DNA of 64,000 nucleotides, taken from the NCBI GenBank assembly GCA_037903475.1, contig JBAJFG010000188.1, forward strand, positions 124,001-188,000, in the 5' to 3' direction. This DNA is from Ancylostoma caninum. Its lineage: Eukaryota > Nematoda > Chromadorea > Rhabditida > Ancylostomatidae. The number at the start of each line of letters is the position of its first letter. The first letter of the stretch is position 1. The translations under genes and the position numbers were made by a program. Of this stretch, positions 20,901 through 31,100 are shown piece after piece. The notes beneath the pieces are model-generated. The model had not been told where the DNA came from. It saw only the letters and a program-made list of their open reading frames with translations, and made no database searches.

Positions 20901-23900
20901 GGGGCACACGGGTCCGTTGGTCAGGACTTTCCCTTGGGTTCCACTGGGCCAGTGGTAAACAGTTGCTGGTCTCAGGTAAAGGGGCACACGGGTCCGTTGG
21001 TCAGGACTTTCCCTTGGGTTCCACTGGGCCAGTGGTAAACAGGTGCTGGTCTCTGGTAAAGGGGACACAGGGTCTGTTGGTCAGAATTTTCCCGCCAGTG
21101 GTAAACAGGTGCTGGACTCTGGTAAAGGGGCACACGGGTCTTTGGTCAGCACTTCCCTTGGGTTCGACTGGGCCAATGGTAAACAGGTGCTGGTCTCAGG
21201 TAAAGGGGCACACGGGTCCGTTGGTCAGGACTTTCCCTTGGGTTCCACTGGGCCAGTGGTAAACAGTTGCTGGTCTCAGGTAAAGGGGCACACGGGTCCG
21301 TTGGTCAGGACTTTCCCTTGGGTTCCACTGGGCCAGTGGTAAACAGGTGCTGGTCTCTGGTAAAGGGACACATGGGTCTGTTGGTCAGAATTTTCCCGCC
21401 AGTGGTAAACAGGTGCTGGACTCTGGTAAAGGGGCACACGGGTCTTTGGTCAGCACTTCCCTTGGGTTCCACTGGGCCAGAGGTAAACAGTTGCTGGTCT
21501 CAGGTAAAGGGGCACACGGGTCCGTTGGTCAGGACTTTCCCTTGGGTTCCACTGGGCCAGTGGTAAACAGTTGCTGGTCTCAGGTAAAGGGGCACACGGG
21601 TCCGTTGGTCAGGACTTTCCCTTGGATTCCACTGGGCCAGTGATAAACAGGTGCTGGTCTCAGGTAAAGGGGCACACGGGTCGTTGCTCAGCTCTTTCCC
21701 TTGGGTTCGACTGGGCCAATGGTAAACAGGTGCTGGTCTCTGGTGAAGGGACACATGGGTCTGTTGGTCAGAATTTTCCCGCCAGTGGTAAACAGGTGCT
21801 GGACTCTGGTAAAGGGGCACACGGGTCTTTGGTCAGCACTTCCCTTGGGTTCGACTGGGCCAATGGTAAACAGGCGCCGGTCTCAGGTAAAGGGGCACAC
21901 GGGTCCGTTGGTCAGGACTTTCCCCTGGGTTCCACTGGGCCAATGGTAAACAGTTGCTGGTCTCAGGTAAAGGGGCACACGGGTCCGTTGGTCAGGACTT
22001 TCCCTTGGATTCCACTGGGCCAGTGATAAACAGGTGCTGGTCTCAGGTAAAGGGGCACACGGGTCCGTTGGTCAGGACTTTCCCTTGGGTTCGACTGGAC
22101 CAATGATAAAAAGGCGCCGACCTCAGGCAAAGGGGCACAAGGGATTTCAGGATTTTCCCTTGGGTTCGACTGGGCCAATGGTAAACAGGGGCACATGGGT
22201 CGTTGGTCAGAATTTTCCCGTCAGTGGTAAATAGGTGGTGGTCTCTGGTAAAGGGATACACGGGTCTTTGGTCAGCACTTCCCTTGGGTTCGACTGGGCC
22301 AATGGTAAACAGGCGCCGGTCTCAAGCTAAGGGGCACACGGGTCCGCTGGTCAGGATTTTCCTTTGACTGCGACGCTGTCAGCAGCAAAGTTGCGCCCGT
22401 CTCAGGTAAAGGGACACACGTGTCGCGCCGGTGTCAGATGAAGGGGCACACGTGCCGCGCCGGTCTCAGGTAAAGGGGCACACTTGTCCACTGCGCGGTA
22501 TTTTCCCTTGGGTTTGACTGGGCTAGTGGTAAAGTAGCGCTGGTTTTAGGTAAAGGGGCGCACTGGTCCATTGGTCGGAACTTTTCCTTGAGTCCAACTG
22601 GGCCAGTAGTGAATTGGCGAGGTCTGTTGGCCGGGATTTTCCCGTGAGTCCGGCTGGCTGGCTCAGTGGTAAAGCGGCGTTGGCTTCAGGCAAAAGGCAA
22701 CACGTGTTCATTGGTCGTCAACAAAAAGAAGGTCGTGGTCTTCAAAAATTTCAATCAGTCAATTTTGGCATTTTGTGACTCCTCGACAAGCTGTTTGCCA
22801 CTGTTCAGTTTGAGTTTCTCAAAATCTAAGGATTAGTTCTATTCAGACAGGTGTTGAGACTGAATGAAGTGCTTAATTAGGTTTGTTTGCAGACACTCTA
22901 CTCGAACTCTAATACCAACACTGATAGAATGCGGTGAAACTTTGAGCCAAGGAACTCACGGGGTTACTATCTCGCGCAAAAGCCTAGACAATAACTTGCG
23001 CACCCATCTAATGTGTCTCATCAACCCCGTGGACCACCTCCCTTACTAGAAACTCAAACAAAAGCCTGGACAATAAATTGCGCACCCACCTTATGTATAC
23101 CGCCAACCCCGTGGACCACCTCCCTTTCCAGAAACTCGGGCAAAAGCCTAGACAATAATCTACGCACCCACCCCATGTATCTCGCCAACCCCGTGGATTG
23201 CCTCCCTTCCAAGAAACTCAGGCAAAAGCCTAGACAATAATTTACGCACCCCCCCATGTATAGGGGTATCAAAAAGTTTCCGGCCTCAACCTGTTCCATC
23301 CCTTTTTTCTCAAAACTTTGAGTGCGATCATGTAGCCTAAAATCTTCAAATCCACCATGCCAAGTTTCATGCTCTTAAGCTGACTCATTCAATAATAATG
23401 GCCCTTTTTTCTAACCTAACCATAGTGGGTTTCACATGCTTTTCGACAGCGCACCCGTCCACAGATTAAGAGTTGCGCTTGCTGCCACACGAGAACGTGG
23501 ATTCGAATTACACATGTCCTATAGTTTGGACCTTGCACCCAGCAACAATTTTCTGTCTGGAAATTTGAAACAGCATCTTCGCACGATGGGACTGGATGTC
23601 GAAAACGTCAAAGAGTCGGCTGTTGAAAGATACTCTGAGTCAAATGAGGAAAGCAGCTCCTTGAACGGTTTGAAAAAATTCAAATCGAGCCATGAAAAGT
23701 GTATTAGTGTTCGAGGGACCTGTATTTTATTACAACAAAATTTGCTCGCTGTAGATCTTTTGGAAGTACTCTAGGCCGGAAACTCTTTGATAACTCTATA
23801 TCCCGCCAACCCCATGGATTGCCTCCCTTCCAAGAAACTCAGGCAAAAATCTAGAAAATGACTTGCGCATCCACCTCATGTATCTCAGCAACCCCGTAGA

Positions 23901-26348
23901 TTACCCCCCTTTCCAGAAGCTTAGGCATCAACCTGGACAGTAACTTGCGCACCCACCCAATGTTTATAGCCAACCCCGTGGACCACCTCCCTTACTAGAA
24001 ACCTCCCTTACTAGAAACTCAAACAAAAGCCTGGACAATAAATTGCGCACCCACCTCATGTATCCCGCCAACCCCGTGGACCACCTCCTTTTCCAGAAAC
24101 TCAGGCAAAAGCCCAGACAATAATTTACGCACCCACCCCGTGTATCCCGCCAACCCCGTGGGTTGCCTTCCTTTCAAGAAACTCAGGCAAAAGTATAGAA
24201 AATAACTTGCGCACCCACCTCATGTATCTCGTCAACCCTGTGGACCACCTCCACTACTAGAAACTCAGGCAAAAGTCCGTATCTCGTCAACTCTGTGGAC
24301 AACCTCCCTTACTAGAAACTCAGACAAAAGTCTAGAAAATAACTTGCGCACCCACCTCATGTATCCCCCCAACCAGTGGATTACATTCCGTTCCAGAAGC
24401 TCAGGCAAAAGCCTAAGCAATAATTTACGCACCCATCCCATGTATTCCGCCAACACCGTGGATCGCCTCCCCAAGTATCCCACCAATCTCATGAAGCATC
24501 TTCGTTTCCTGAGCTTAAGCGAAAAATAACCAATAACTTATGCTCCTACTCATTTATACCATCAACCCTGTTGATCATCTCCCTTCCCTAGGCCACGTGG
24601 ATTTGAGTATTGATCACCTTCTTAATCATCACTTAGAACTTTTTTGGTTTAGCATAAATGAGCCACGTCGTGTCGGTGAATATCGGTGAGTAATGACGAA
24701 GAAGGTTAGTGGAAATAAGCGATCGGGATGCTTATTCTCTTTTCACAATAATTTGTTTTCAGTTTTTGTTCAAAACTTTGGGAAAGTATAAAGTTTTTAG
24801 ATTGAGTTTGGTTTGAACTAGAAGGATGGGATAGTCACATACAGTGGTGATGCTGAGGGTGTGTTTGTATGATTGGCTTACTGAGTTATTGACCGAGTGG
24901 TTTGTACAATACAAAAGCAGTTGTGTTCTGTATTTCACGCTGTCCTTGGTATGCTCGCTGCTCGCGAAAGACAGAGATAGAAACAACAAAACAAATTGAT
25001 TCACGGATTCTGTGAGTTATCTTCTCTCATTCGCTACGCTATGTGCTCTTTTTCGACTGAATAATGTTATATGTAGATATACATATACAGTTGTGAGATA
25101 GTGTAGCTCGAGTTGAGGGTGTGAATCTCACACAACCTGTTGGCGCGAACGAAAAACCACAACGGGTCAATACTGTCACACTACGGAAAGTAGCACAATA
25201 ACGTGGCTTACGGGGCCACTAGTTAAAATTAAAAATTAGCAATTAAAATTAAAAATTGAAGATTATCAGTACCTAGTTTACATTCACGAAGGGGACATTT
25301 GGACAGCATTGTTGATAGAATCAAAGTAATGAAAAAAGCAATTCATGCGTTTAATACTTCAGAAGTTCAGCTGTTCGAATCGGGAAAAGTTCCTCAGTAC
25401 TAAGTTTCATTGATAAGACAAAGAAGATGAGATTACATATAGAAAGATGGGGAGAGAGAAGGAGAATGAGGCGGAAACATCCTTAAGTATGGCAAAAAGG
25501 GCAGTCACGAAAGTAATCTGAAACAAGACCTGTACGATTAAAAGGCCTATTCAAATTATGTTGCAGGTTATACTTGAAATCTGCTAAGTGGTCCAAAGAA
25601 GCTTCTAAATGTCAATGATTTCTACGCCAAGCTGATATGCTATTTCCTTCGTACACAGAGTAGCAGGGATGCGGGTCGCTATTAGGCAAAGAGGACGGGG
25701 CGGCGACATTCGCCTTCCCGATAGGCTAACTTACCCATTCGCGTACATTTCACAGAGAAAGAATTGTGAGTAGTCGCAGTCGATCGCCACCCAACCGTAG
25801 CCCCCCTGCGACGATGACAGTGCTGCACAATCGCCCCAATTGGAGTGCTTACCTGAAAGTTCAATTCACCCATTGTTTAGCAATCTGCTAACGAAACTTC
25901 TGCCAAAAGGACCATATCCAAAACATTTCCAAATATTCTTCCCACTGACCATTTTGAAATTTTGTAAAATTCACAGCACTCCCGTCGGACCATGACCACC
26001 TGTGAAGTGAGTCGGAGAAATTTTTGCTCCGAATTAGTCCAATCCAAGTTAGGAATTGTGGATTGTGCTGATCCGCTAGCACTGCAAGAAAATGGCTATT
26101 ACGCTAGGTGTTGCGAAACGATGTAAATAGCACTGTTTCGAACAGAACTGATTCATAAGGAAGTGTTTCCTCTAACCCACTTCCTATGAAACGGGACTCT
26201 TCGGCGCTGTTCACGGAGACCAAGTGAGCGCCCTCATTTCGACAGTAGTTTTCTGCGTCGTGCCAAGTGAGTGGATGGTGAGGAGCCAGGTAACAGGAGT
26301 GCAGCCGCGCTGCAAATGTCCAGTCCTCCTTACAAGGCACAGGTAGAG
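17979..26348 (-). CDS. C-type lectin with CUB domain (partial model)
   Basis: Four exons: 26348-26181, 26081-25950, 25852-25735 and 18078-17979. Acceptors read TTTCAG, TTGCAG, TTTCAG and TTTCAG; donors include GTCAGT, GTAAGT and GTACAT; all phases agree across joins. Exons 1-3 make one C-type lectin domain: CKEDW, HDAENYC, HLVSVNS, the diagnostic WIGL, RWSWSDG, NWGDCAAL, IDCDYSQFFLCEM. Exon 4 opens a CUB domain (AGEFYSPGYPNKYP). CTLD followed by CUB is a common nematode secreted lectin design. Oddities: the loop where EPN or QPD sugar-binding residues should be reads FQNGKHSN, so calcium-dependent sugar binding is doubtful, and the early CUB cysteines are absent. The first exon (signal peptide) and later CUB exons are not placed. 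A start reading MKVGLLAVCL at 26843 (minus) is a candidate first exon but its phase does not fit. Intron 3 is 7.7 kb of satellites. The exon 3-4 join is supported by phase and domain order only. Confidence 0.75.
18480..19265 (+). repeat. 118 bp satellite array
   Basis: About 6.7 units. The landmark TTTTGCCCC recurs at about 18544, 18662, 18780, 18898, 19015, 19131 and 19248, so spacing is 116-118 bp. Each unit contains ATTGATTTATCGATTTTA, TGATTTTTCGCTAATTTTGC, GCGGCGAGGACATG, GGGGTATGTCAGTACGCTGA and ACACGAATATGACAACCG. Later units are more alike than the first. It lies in the lectin gene intron. Dispersed diverged relatives are at 440-810 and 5968-6300. Confidence 0.95.
19518..22715 (+). repeat. 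Large minisatellite, 66 and 78-80 bp units
   Basis: About 40 imperfect units over 3.2 kb. The mark GGTAAACAG recurs with spacings of 80, 80, 66, 78 and 80 bp (for example 20874, 20954, 21034, 21100, 21178, 21258). The short unit lacks the TTGGGTTCNACTGGGC segment and reads TTTTCCCGCCAGTGG instead. Short and long units alternate in blocks, giving higher-order repeats of about 200-300 bp. The edges are more diverged than the middle. Reading frames stay open on both strands, up to 337 codons, but they change peptide from unit to unit because unit lengths are not multiples of three, so I regard them as non-coding. Within the lectin intron. Confidence 0.95.
23261..23798 (+). mobile_element. Deleted mariner inside the 82 bp array
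   Basis: 538 bp with inverted ends TAGGGGTATCAAAAAGTTTC (left) and the complement of TAGAGTTATCAAAGAGTTTC (right). The flanks are CATG-TA and TA-TCCCGCC. Array units without the insert read CATGTATCCCGCC, so the TA duplication is shown directly. The left half of the transposase is deleted. Confidence 0.85.
23436..23774 (+). pseudogene. C-terminal mariner transposase remnant
   Basis: An open frame of 112 codons holding the second and third catalytic blocks in altered form: FDSAPVHR for HDNAPAHR, and YSLDLAPSNNFL in place of YSPDLAPSD.FL, where the third Asp has become Asn. Then NLKQHL and, near the end, KCI. The DNA-binding part and first catalytic Asp are missing, so it is inactive. Confidence 0.75.
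24596..25734. other. Lectin intron sequence without recognised feature
   Basis: Lies between the satellite array and CTLD exon 3 within the lectin gene as modelled. No exon with matching phase, repeat or RNA could be supported. Confidence 0.35.
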
Positions 26349-26388
26349 CTGAAATCGTGTTGTTGAACTAAATACATCACCTGAATAC

Positions 26389-26658
26389 CAGTGGCTGACG
26401 CTGGAAGTGAGAAAGTGAGCGTGAGGGGGTGGGGGGTTTGGGAAAAAAGTGAGGTCCACGCCGCTACTAGGACCTGGACGGAACATAAAAACAATAAAAA
26501 ATTAAGTTAAACACGAAACAGTTAATAACAAACATTTTTAAAAAATGTAATAAAAAACAGGCAAACAAAAGTAGGTTTATACAAGATTTTCATTCATTTC
26601 ACGAGGTACCTTCGAAAATTCCAGCCCCCCCCCCCCAATCGGCTTGCATCTGCCATTG
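26389..26658 (+). mobile_element. Diverged G-rich-ended MITE, copy 5
   Basis: Starts CAGTGGCTGACGCTGG and ends TGCATCTGCCATTG, diverged forms of the family ends. Inside, GGGAAAAAAGTGAGGTCCAC, an AT-rich block and TTCGAAAATTCCAGCCCCCC follow in the family order. It is much older than the copies at 7.9-8.7 and 13.3 kb and lies just upstream of the first placed lectin exon. Confidence 0.75.
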
Positions 26659-27399
26659 TTGAATAATTGTTGACAGTGTAACACTTCAACATCAGAAAGG
26701 TGCCTCCTTGAATCAGCGGTATATGTAACGTAGGTCGAGAAGTGCAGAAGTGGTATGTGTAACCTAGGTCGAACTGTAACGGGCTCCAGAGTTACGATTT
26801 ATTAACGCTTGACCAGGCAAACCGCTAGCAGACCAACTTTCATGTCCTGCGTCTCTTAGCTTTACTTGGTGTACATGTTAATCACTCGTCTACTTCTCAC
26901 AGCTTTGCTTGGTTACCGTTTCAAGAAGCCCATCCCAGCAATACGGTCTCGTACACAAGCGTCCCACTATCTCCGTTCTTGCATCCTGATTACGTGCACA
27001 TTTCACTGATGATACCGTTCTCATTTCCGATCTACCTCTTGATGTTGCTCGTGCGAGGGGTTCTGGACCAACATAGTCGCCTATACAGGGAGCATGAGTT
27101 ATGTTCGACGTTTGATCAATTATTTCCTTGCCAAGAATCCATGCTTCGTCCTGCTTTTTTTTGAGTAGAGGAAAATAGAAGATAACCTTCGGTCTGGACA
27201 GGTCGTCTCAGGACTCCCTTGCTCTGGGGCCTTTGGCCTTGAGGGAAATTCTCAAAAAAAATGTGAGTGTTATCACAATAGTACCTGCAAAATCCCTAAA
27301 CTCTCCGAAGAAAGCCCTAGCTAACCCCTCGGACCTCGTCCTCACTGGCGCTGCCGTAGCAGTGACTCTTCTGAGATCAGGGCAACACTCTCTACTATT
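26659..27399. other. No recognised feature
   Basis: Would hold the lectin promoter and signal-peptide exon if the model is right. The sequence AACCTAGGTCGA / AACGTAGGTCGA occurs twice near 26730 and 26762. Nothing else could be supported. Confidence 0.3.
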
Positions 27400-27665
27400 G
27401 CTCTGTAGCTAGAGAAAAATATAACCCCACAAGCACACCCACGCACGCATGCATGAACATACCCACGCAATGAAGGAAGGTATAGAACGCTCCGACATTG
27501 CAGAGACAGGGAGTCCATCGCCTGAATCCACCCGCGTCTCAGGGCATGCACAGGGTCACGTTTGGTCCACGATTAGCCTCCTATCTGCCTCCTGGGGACG
27601 CGCCACGTAACTTCGTGACTAACCGGCTGGGATCCCTCGTATAAGGGAGATCCGTGGGTTGATAT
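27400..27665 (-). mobile_element. Solo 5' leader fragment of the RTE-like element
   Basis: On the minus strand this reads CCACGGATCTCCCTTATACG, then AGGGATCCCAGCCGG, ACGTGGCGCG, CCCCAGGAGGC and TGCCCTGAGACGCGGGT. These match 9611-9740 in order, at roughly four in five positions. None of the endonuclease or RT follows. Because the family normally loses its 5' end on insertion, a leader-only piece suggests a larger copy later disrupted. Confidence 0.75.
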
Positions 27666-27701
27666 CTACAACCCACAACATGAAATGGCACACTGCCTTA
27701 A

Positions 27702-28131
27702 CACGTTCGCGAGAACGTGCACGACCGGTCGAGCTCGCCCTATTTAGCAGCCTATCTTGATGAAGCGTTCTCATTCAGCTAATTCTTATGTAGTAATGCA
27801 CTAACAGGCATACATCCTTATACACGCAGTGGGCAAAGCAGACATTTTCTAGAACTTTTTCACTGGTATTTCTAACTGTAACAGCTAAAAGATCAATAAA
27901 CTTGTAACCATGGCAATAACAAAACAATAGACAACGAACATGAGAAAGAATTCTCAGGAATTACGATTAGAAACATAACTTTCATGGAAGAAATTAGCGT
28001 TCTACATGGAAGGGAAGAATTACTGCTCCGTGGGACCACGTGCACGACCGGTCGAGCACGGAATCCAAGTGTCCAAAAGCGCGCGTGTCCCACGCGGCGG
28101 CACGCTCAAAATCGGCTCTGTCGCGAACGTG
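27702..28131. mobile_element. MITE with TTAA-type ends, piggyBac-like
   Basis: Inverted ends CACGTTCGCGA (27702-27712) and TCGCGAACGTG (28121-28131). They are flanked by TTAA on the left and TTGA on the right, as expected for a TTAA target with one change. An 18-19 bp sequence, CGTGCACGACCGGTCGAGC, occurs near both ends in the same orientation (about 27716 and 28039). No transposase. Assignment to piggyBac rests on the TTAA flank only. Confidence 0.5.
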
Positions 28132-31100
28132 TTGAAGAACCCCGCGAGCACCTAGCCATTTCGAGAAGATACTCTACACAAACGCATCACTGATGCAATG
28201 GCTCGCTTCTCCTGCTGATCACTCGGGTTTGAGTTCATAAAACAAAGACCTACGAATCAGCTGACTGCATATAGTATTGGTTTTATACTTAGAACACGAC
28301 AATGTTGTGACGTAGATCCTAGTCAAATGAGCATACAGGGTGCGGCAGAAGTCTTTGGGCAAACATACTCGCTCGCTGAAAACATGCGGAAGAGCAACCT
28401 CAAGCAATTGATAATCACTTTTTGTTTATAACCAAGTTGTGAGCATAAATATTATTTTTGGTATCGATGTTGTTCGTAGGTACACATACTTCGGAAAGTC
28501 CAGGCGCGACTGCTGCGCACAGGTAGTGGAGATCGTTTTCCCTCCACCACTTCTCTATCTATTTGCGAAGAGGTCTCAAATTCCTGTGGGAGTCTGTGGA
28601 AGCCTTCCACTGTGGAACCTAGGAAAATCGCCAGAAAATTTGGAAAATAGGGGTAGGGTATCCCTAGGTTCATTGTCAGCTTCGATTTGGCAGTGGTCAA
28701 AATTTTTGGCAACAAACACAGAAATCACTCTTCCATAGCTATTTTCGCCTGTTTAACTGCGATTTTACCGCTGTTTTTTTGTAGTAGGCTTGCTAGTTTG
28801 CTATCTCTTAATGTGAACGTGCTATTTCGCGATTTATAGAATGATGAAATTGCCTCCTAAAGTGAGTATTTCTCTCTAGTACAAAGGTGGGGATAAATAA
28901 TCATCTACCGAGGTCCTACACCTATCTTGGAAGATTCGCGGTGTTTCGCAGATTCTATGGGCCAAGGCTTCTTCAACTTCACACGGGAATTTCTGACTCT
29001 GTTCCGAGACATTAGAGAAAGCCCGAGATGAATTTGACTTTGTCAGGGTGCGCGCCGAGCCAATGTCGTACCTACCATTTTCCAAGCGTGGATCGCTACT
29101 AGTGGAGGAAACTCTTGGATCAAAAATATTATTCATGTTCACAACTAAACTGCTGACTTATAACAACTACCACAAAAAGATTTCCGTGGGCAGGCATTGA
29201 ACCTGGGAGTCACCACAAACGCGACACGCTACCATGCTCAGGGCATGCCGGTATGCCTTGCAGCAGCTAACAGTGCTGGAAAATCGTGCCGCTCGGAAAC
29301 TATTCATTTTGTCCTAGGATATGACCCCTGAAGATCTCTTTCAGAATGCGTAGGCTCCCATTGTTCGAACGTTCTTCTAGGGCTAGAGACGATTATACCA
29401 TTGCGGCCAAATTTTCAGCAAAATTAGTGCAGCCCTAGTTGACAAGTGATGACAGCTAGAACTGCTTCAACTGCACTTTCTAGAAGTACATATAGTGCTC
29501 TTAATAAGATTCACTCAAGAGATCCGTAGCTCGTTTCACTAGCGAACAGTAGCTTCCCCAACATTGAGGCATTCACGAGGCCCAACAAAAATTTGTATTT
29601 TGGGCAAGGGCAACACCGAGACTAGTAGGCCTGCAGCAACGGCACTTGCAGATCACGAAGCTCACAAAGAGTTGTCCCCAAGCCTGTTACTCTTCCTTGC
29701 TCAAGTTTGCTCGGTCTGATGCAACAGTGTGCGCTACCAGCAACTTCGTCAAAAATTGGGTTTTTTTTTAAATTAGTGTGGAATTTGGCAGGATCAGCTT
29801 CCAGATTCTTGACTTTGGGAGTTTCTGCTTCAATTCACAATATATAATCGAATCTAAGCTTGAAATCCAGTTCATCGCCGCGTGTTTGAGCTACTACTAG
29901 CCTTATCCATCTCGAAAGTGCAAGGAGTACTGTTTCTAGTCGTAATTACGGGTTTTCTTTTGCGAAAATGCATTATGTGAAGCATGGGACGAAAAAACTA
30001 CGGTTACTCTGTACCCAGGTGATGGTCAACTTTTGCATAAATTGAGAAAAAATTGAATCTTAATAGGTCCCCATCTTAGGGATGCATGGTGTCTACGATG
30101 ATCATTTGCAAACTGCTGAGAAACAAACGACATTTTTTGGAATGTACTGTATATTTAGCGGGGTGGAAAGGGGAGCGCTGATGGTCGTAGAACGAAAAAG
30201 TTTGATACCCCCCACAAAAAGGCACAAACGACCAGAAAATCGAAGATGAAATTGCTTGCAGATTGATTTGTAGTTAATAGATAAGTGAGCATTCTGGAGG
30301 ATCAGTGTTACAGTGGCGGCAGCATACAATATTTAGCATACCCACGATTTTAGACCACGAAATTTTTTGCATATCTCAGCCCAAGGCTGAGCAATCAAAA
30401 CCAAGTTCAAGTATGTATTGAGGCTCTATGGGTGCTTCATTCCTGTTGCTTATCACGGACACAGAGCCAGTTGAAACTCAATCAAGAAATAAAATTTCTT
30501 TTTTCTCCAACTACATTGGTATGAAGGTTTTGTATCTGCCTATGGAGAAAAGTGAATGGTGATTTGAGTTGAACACTTTCCTCCTCAACATTTTGCTACG
30601 AATTTTCTTAGCATACTCTTCATACCAGCTGGAGCCAGGGACAGAAACAAAGTGCCAAATTTGTCGAAAATTTCATTTTATTAAATCTCGAGAATAATGC
30701 AGGCGTCGGGATCTTCCGGTGGTTTCCTCAATGGATGTTAGTAGTTCAAGTCAATGAAAAATCCGCAGCCGAAATGCTACTTTCCGTTTGTAATCACCAT
30801 GGATCCTTTTTTCGTATTTTTTCAGCCGTGTTGACGATCCTTGTTCTTCCCTAAGGTGAACAACTGCCCGTCAAAACCACTGTCGCGAAATTCGCATTAA
30901 TGTCGGAAATGAAATCACATTTTATCTCGACACGATGAAATGATATTAGAGAGAGAAGAAAATATTTTCAGAAGTACCGCATTTCGAGCTCTAAATGCAA
31001 AGAATGGGTGCTCTTCTATTCAGAAATATTTTCTCGAGGATTACTGTTGAGGTGAGAAAGGGAACACTATGCCTCATCACACTCTCGAGTATTGTCCTGA

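Larger units (their letters stand above)
22972..24595 (+). repeat. ~82 bp satellite array, split by a mariner
   Basis: Four units before and about nine after the mariner relic at 23261-23798. Unit marks are AATAACTTGCGCACCCACC, CATGTATCCCGCCAACCCC and GTGGACCACCTCCCTT, then AGAAACTCAGGCAAAAGCC, spaced 80-84 bp. One unit near 23990 carries a small internal duplication and one near 24270 a deletion. Confidence 0.9.

Noticed and set aside
22972..24595. CRISPR-like repeat and spacer pattern
   Set aside because: Units are contiguous tandem repeats with no unique spacers, in a eukaryotic intron.
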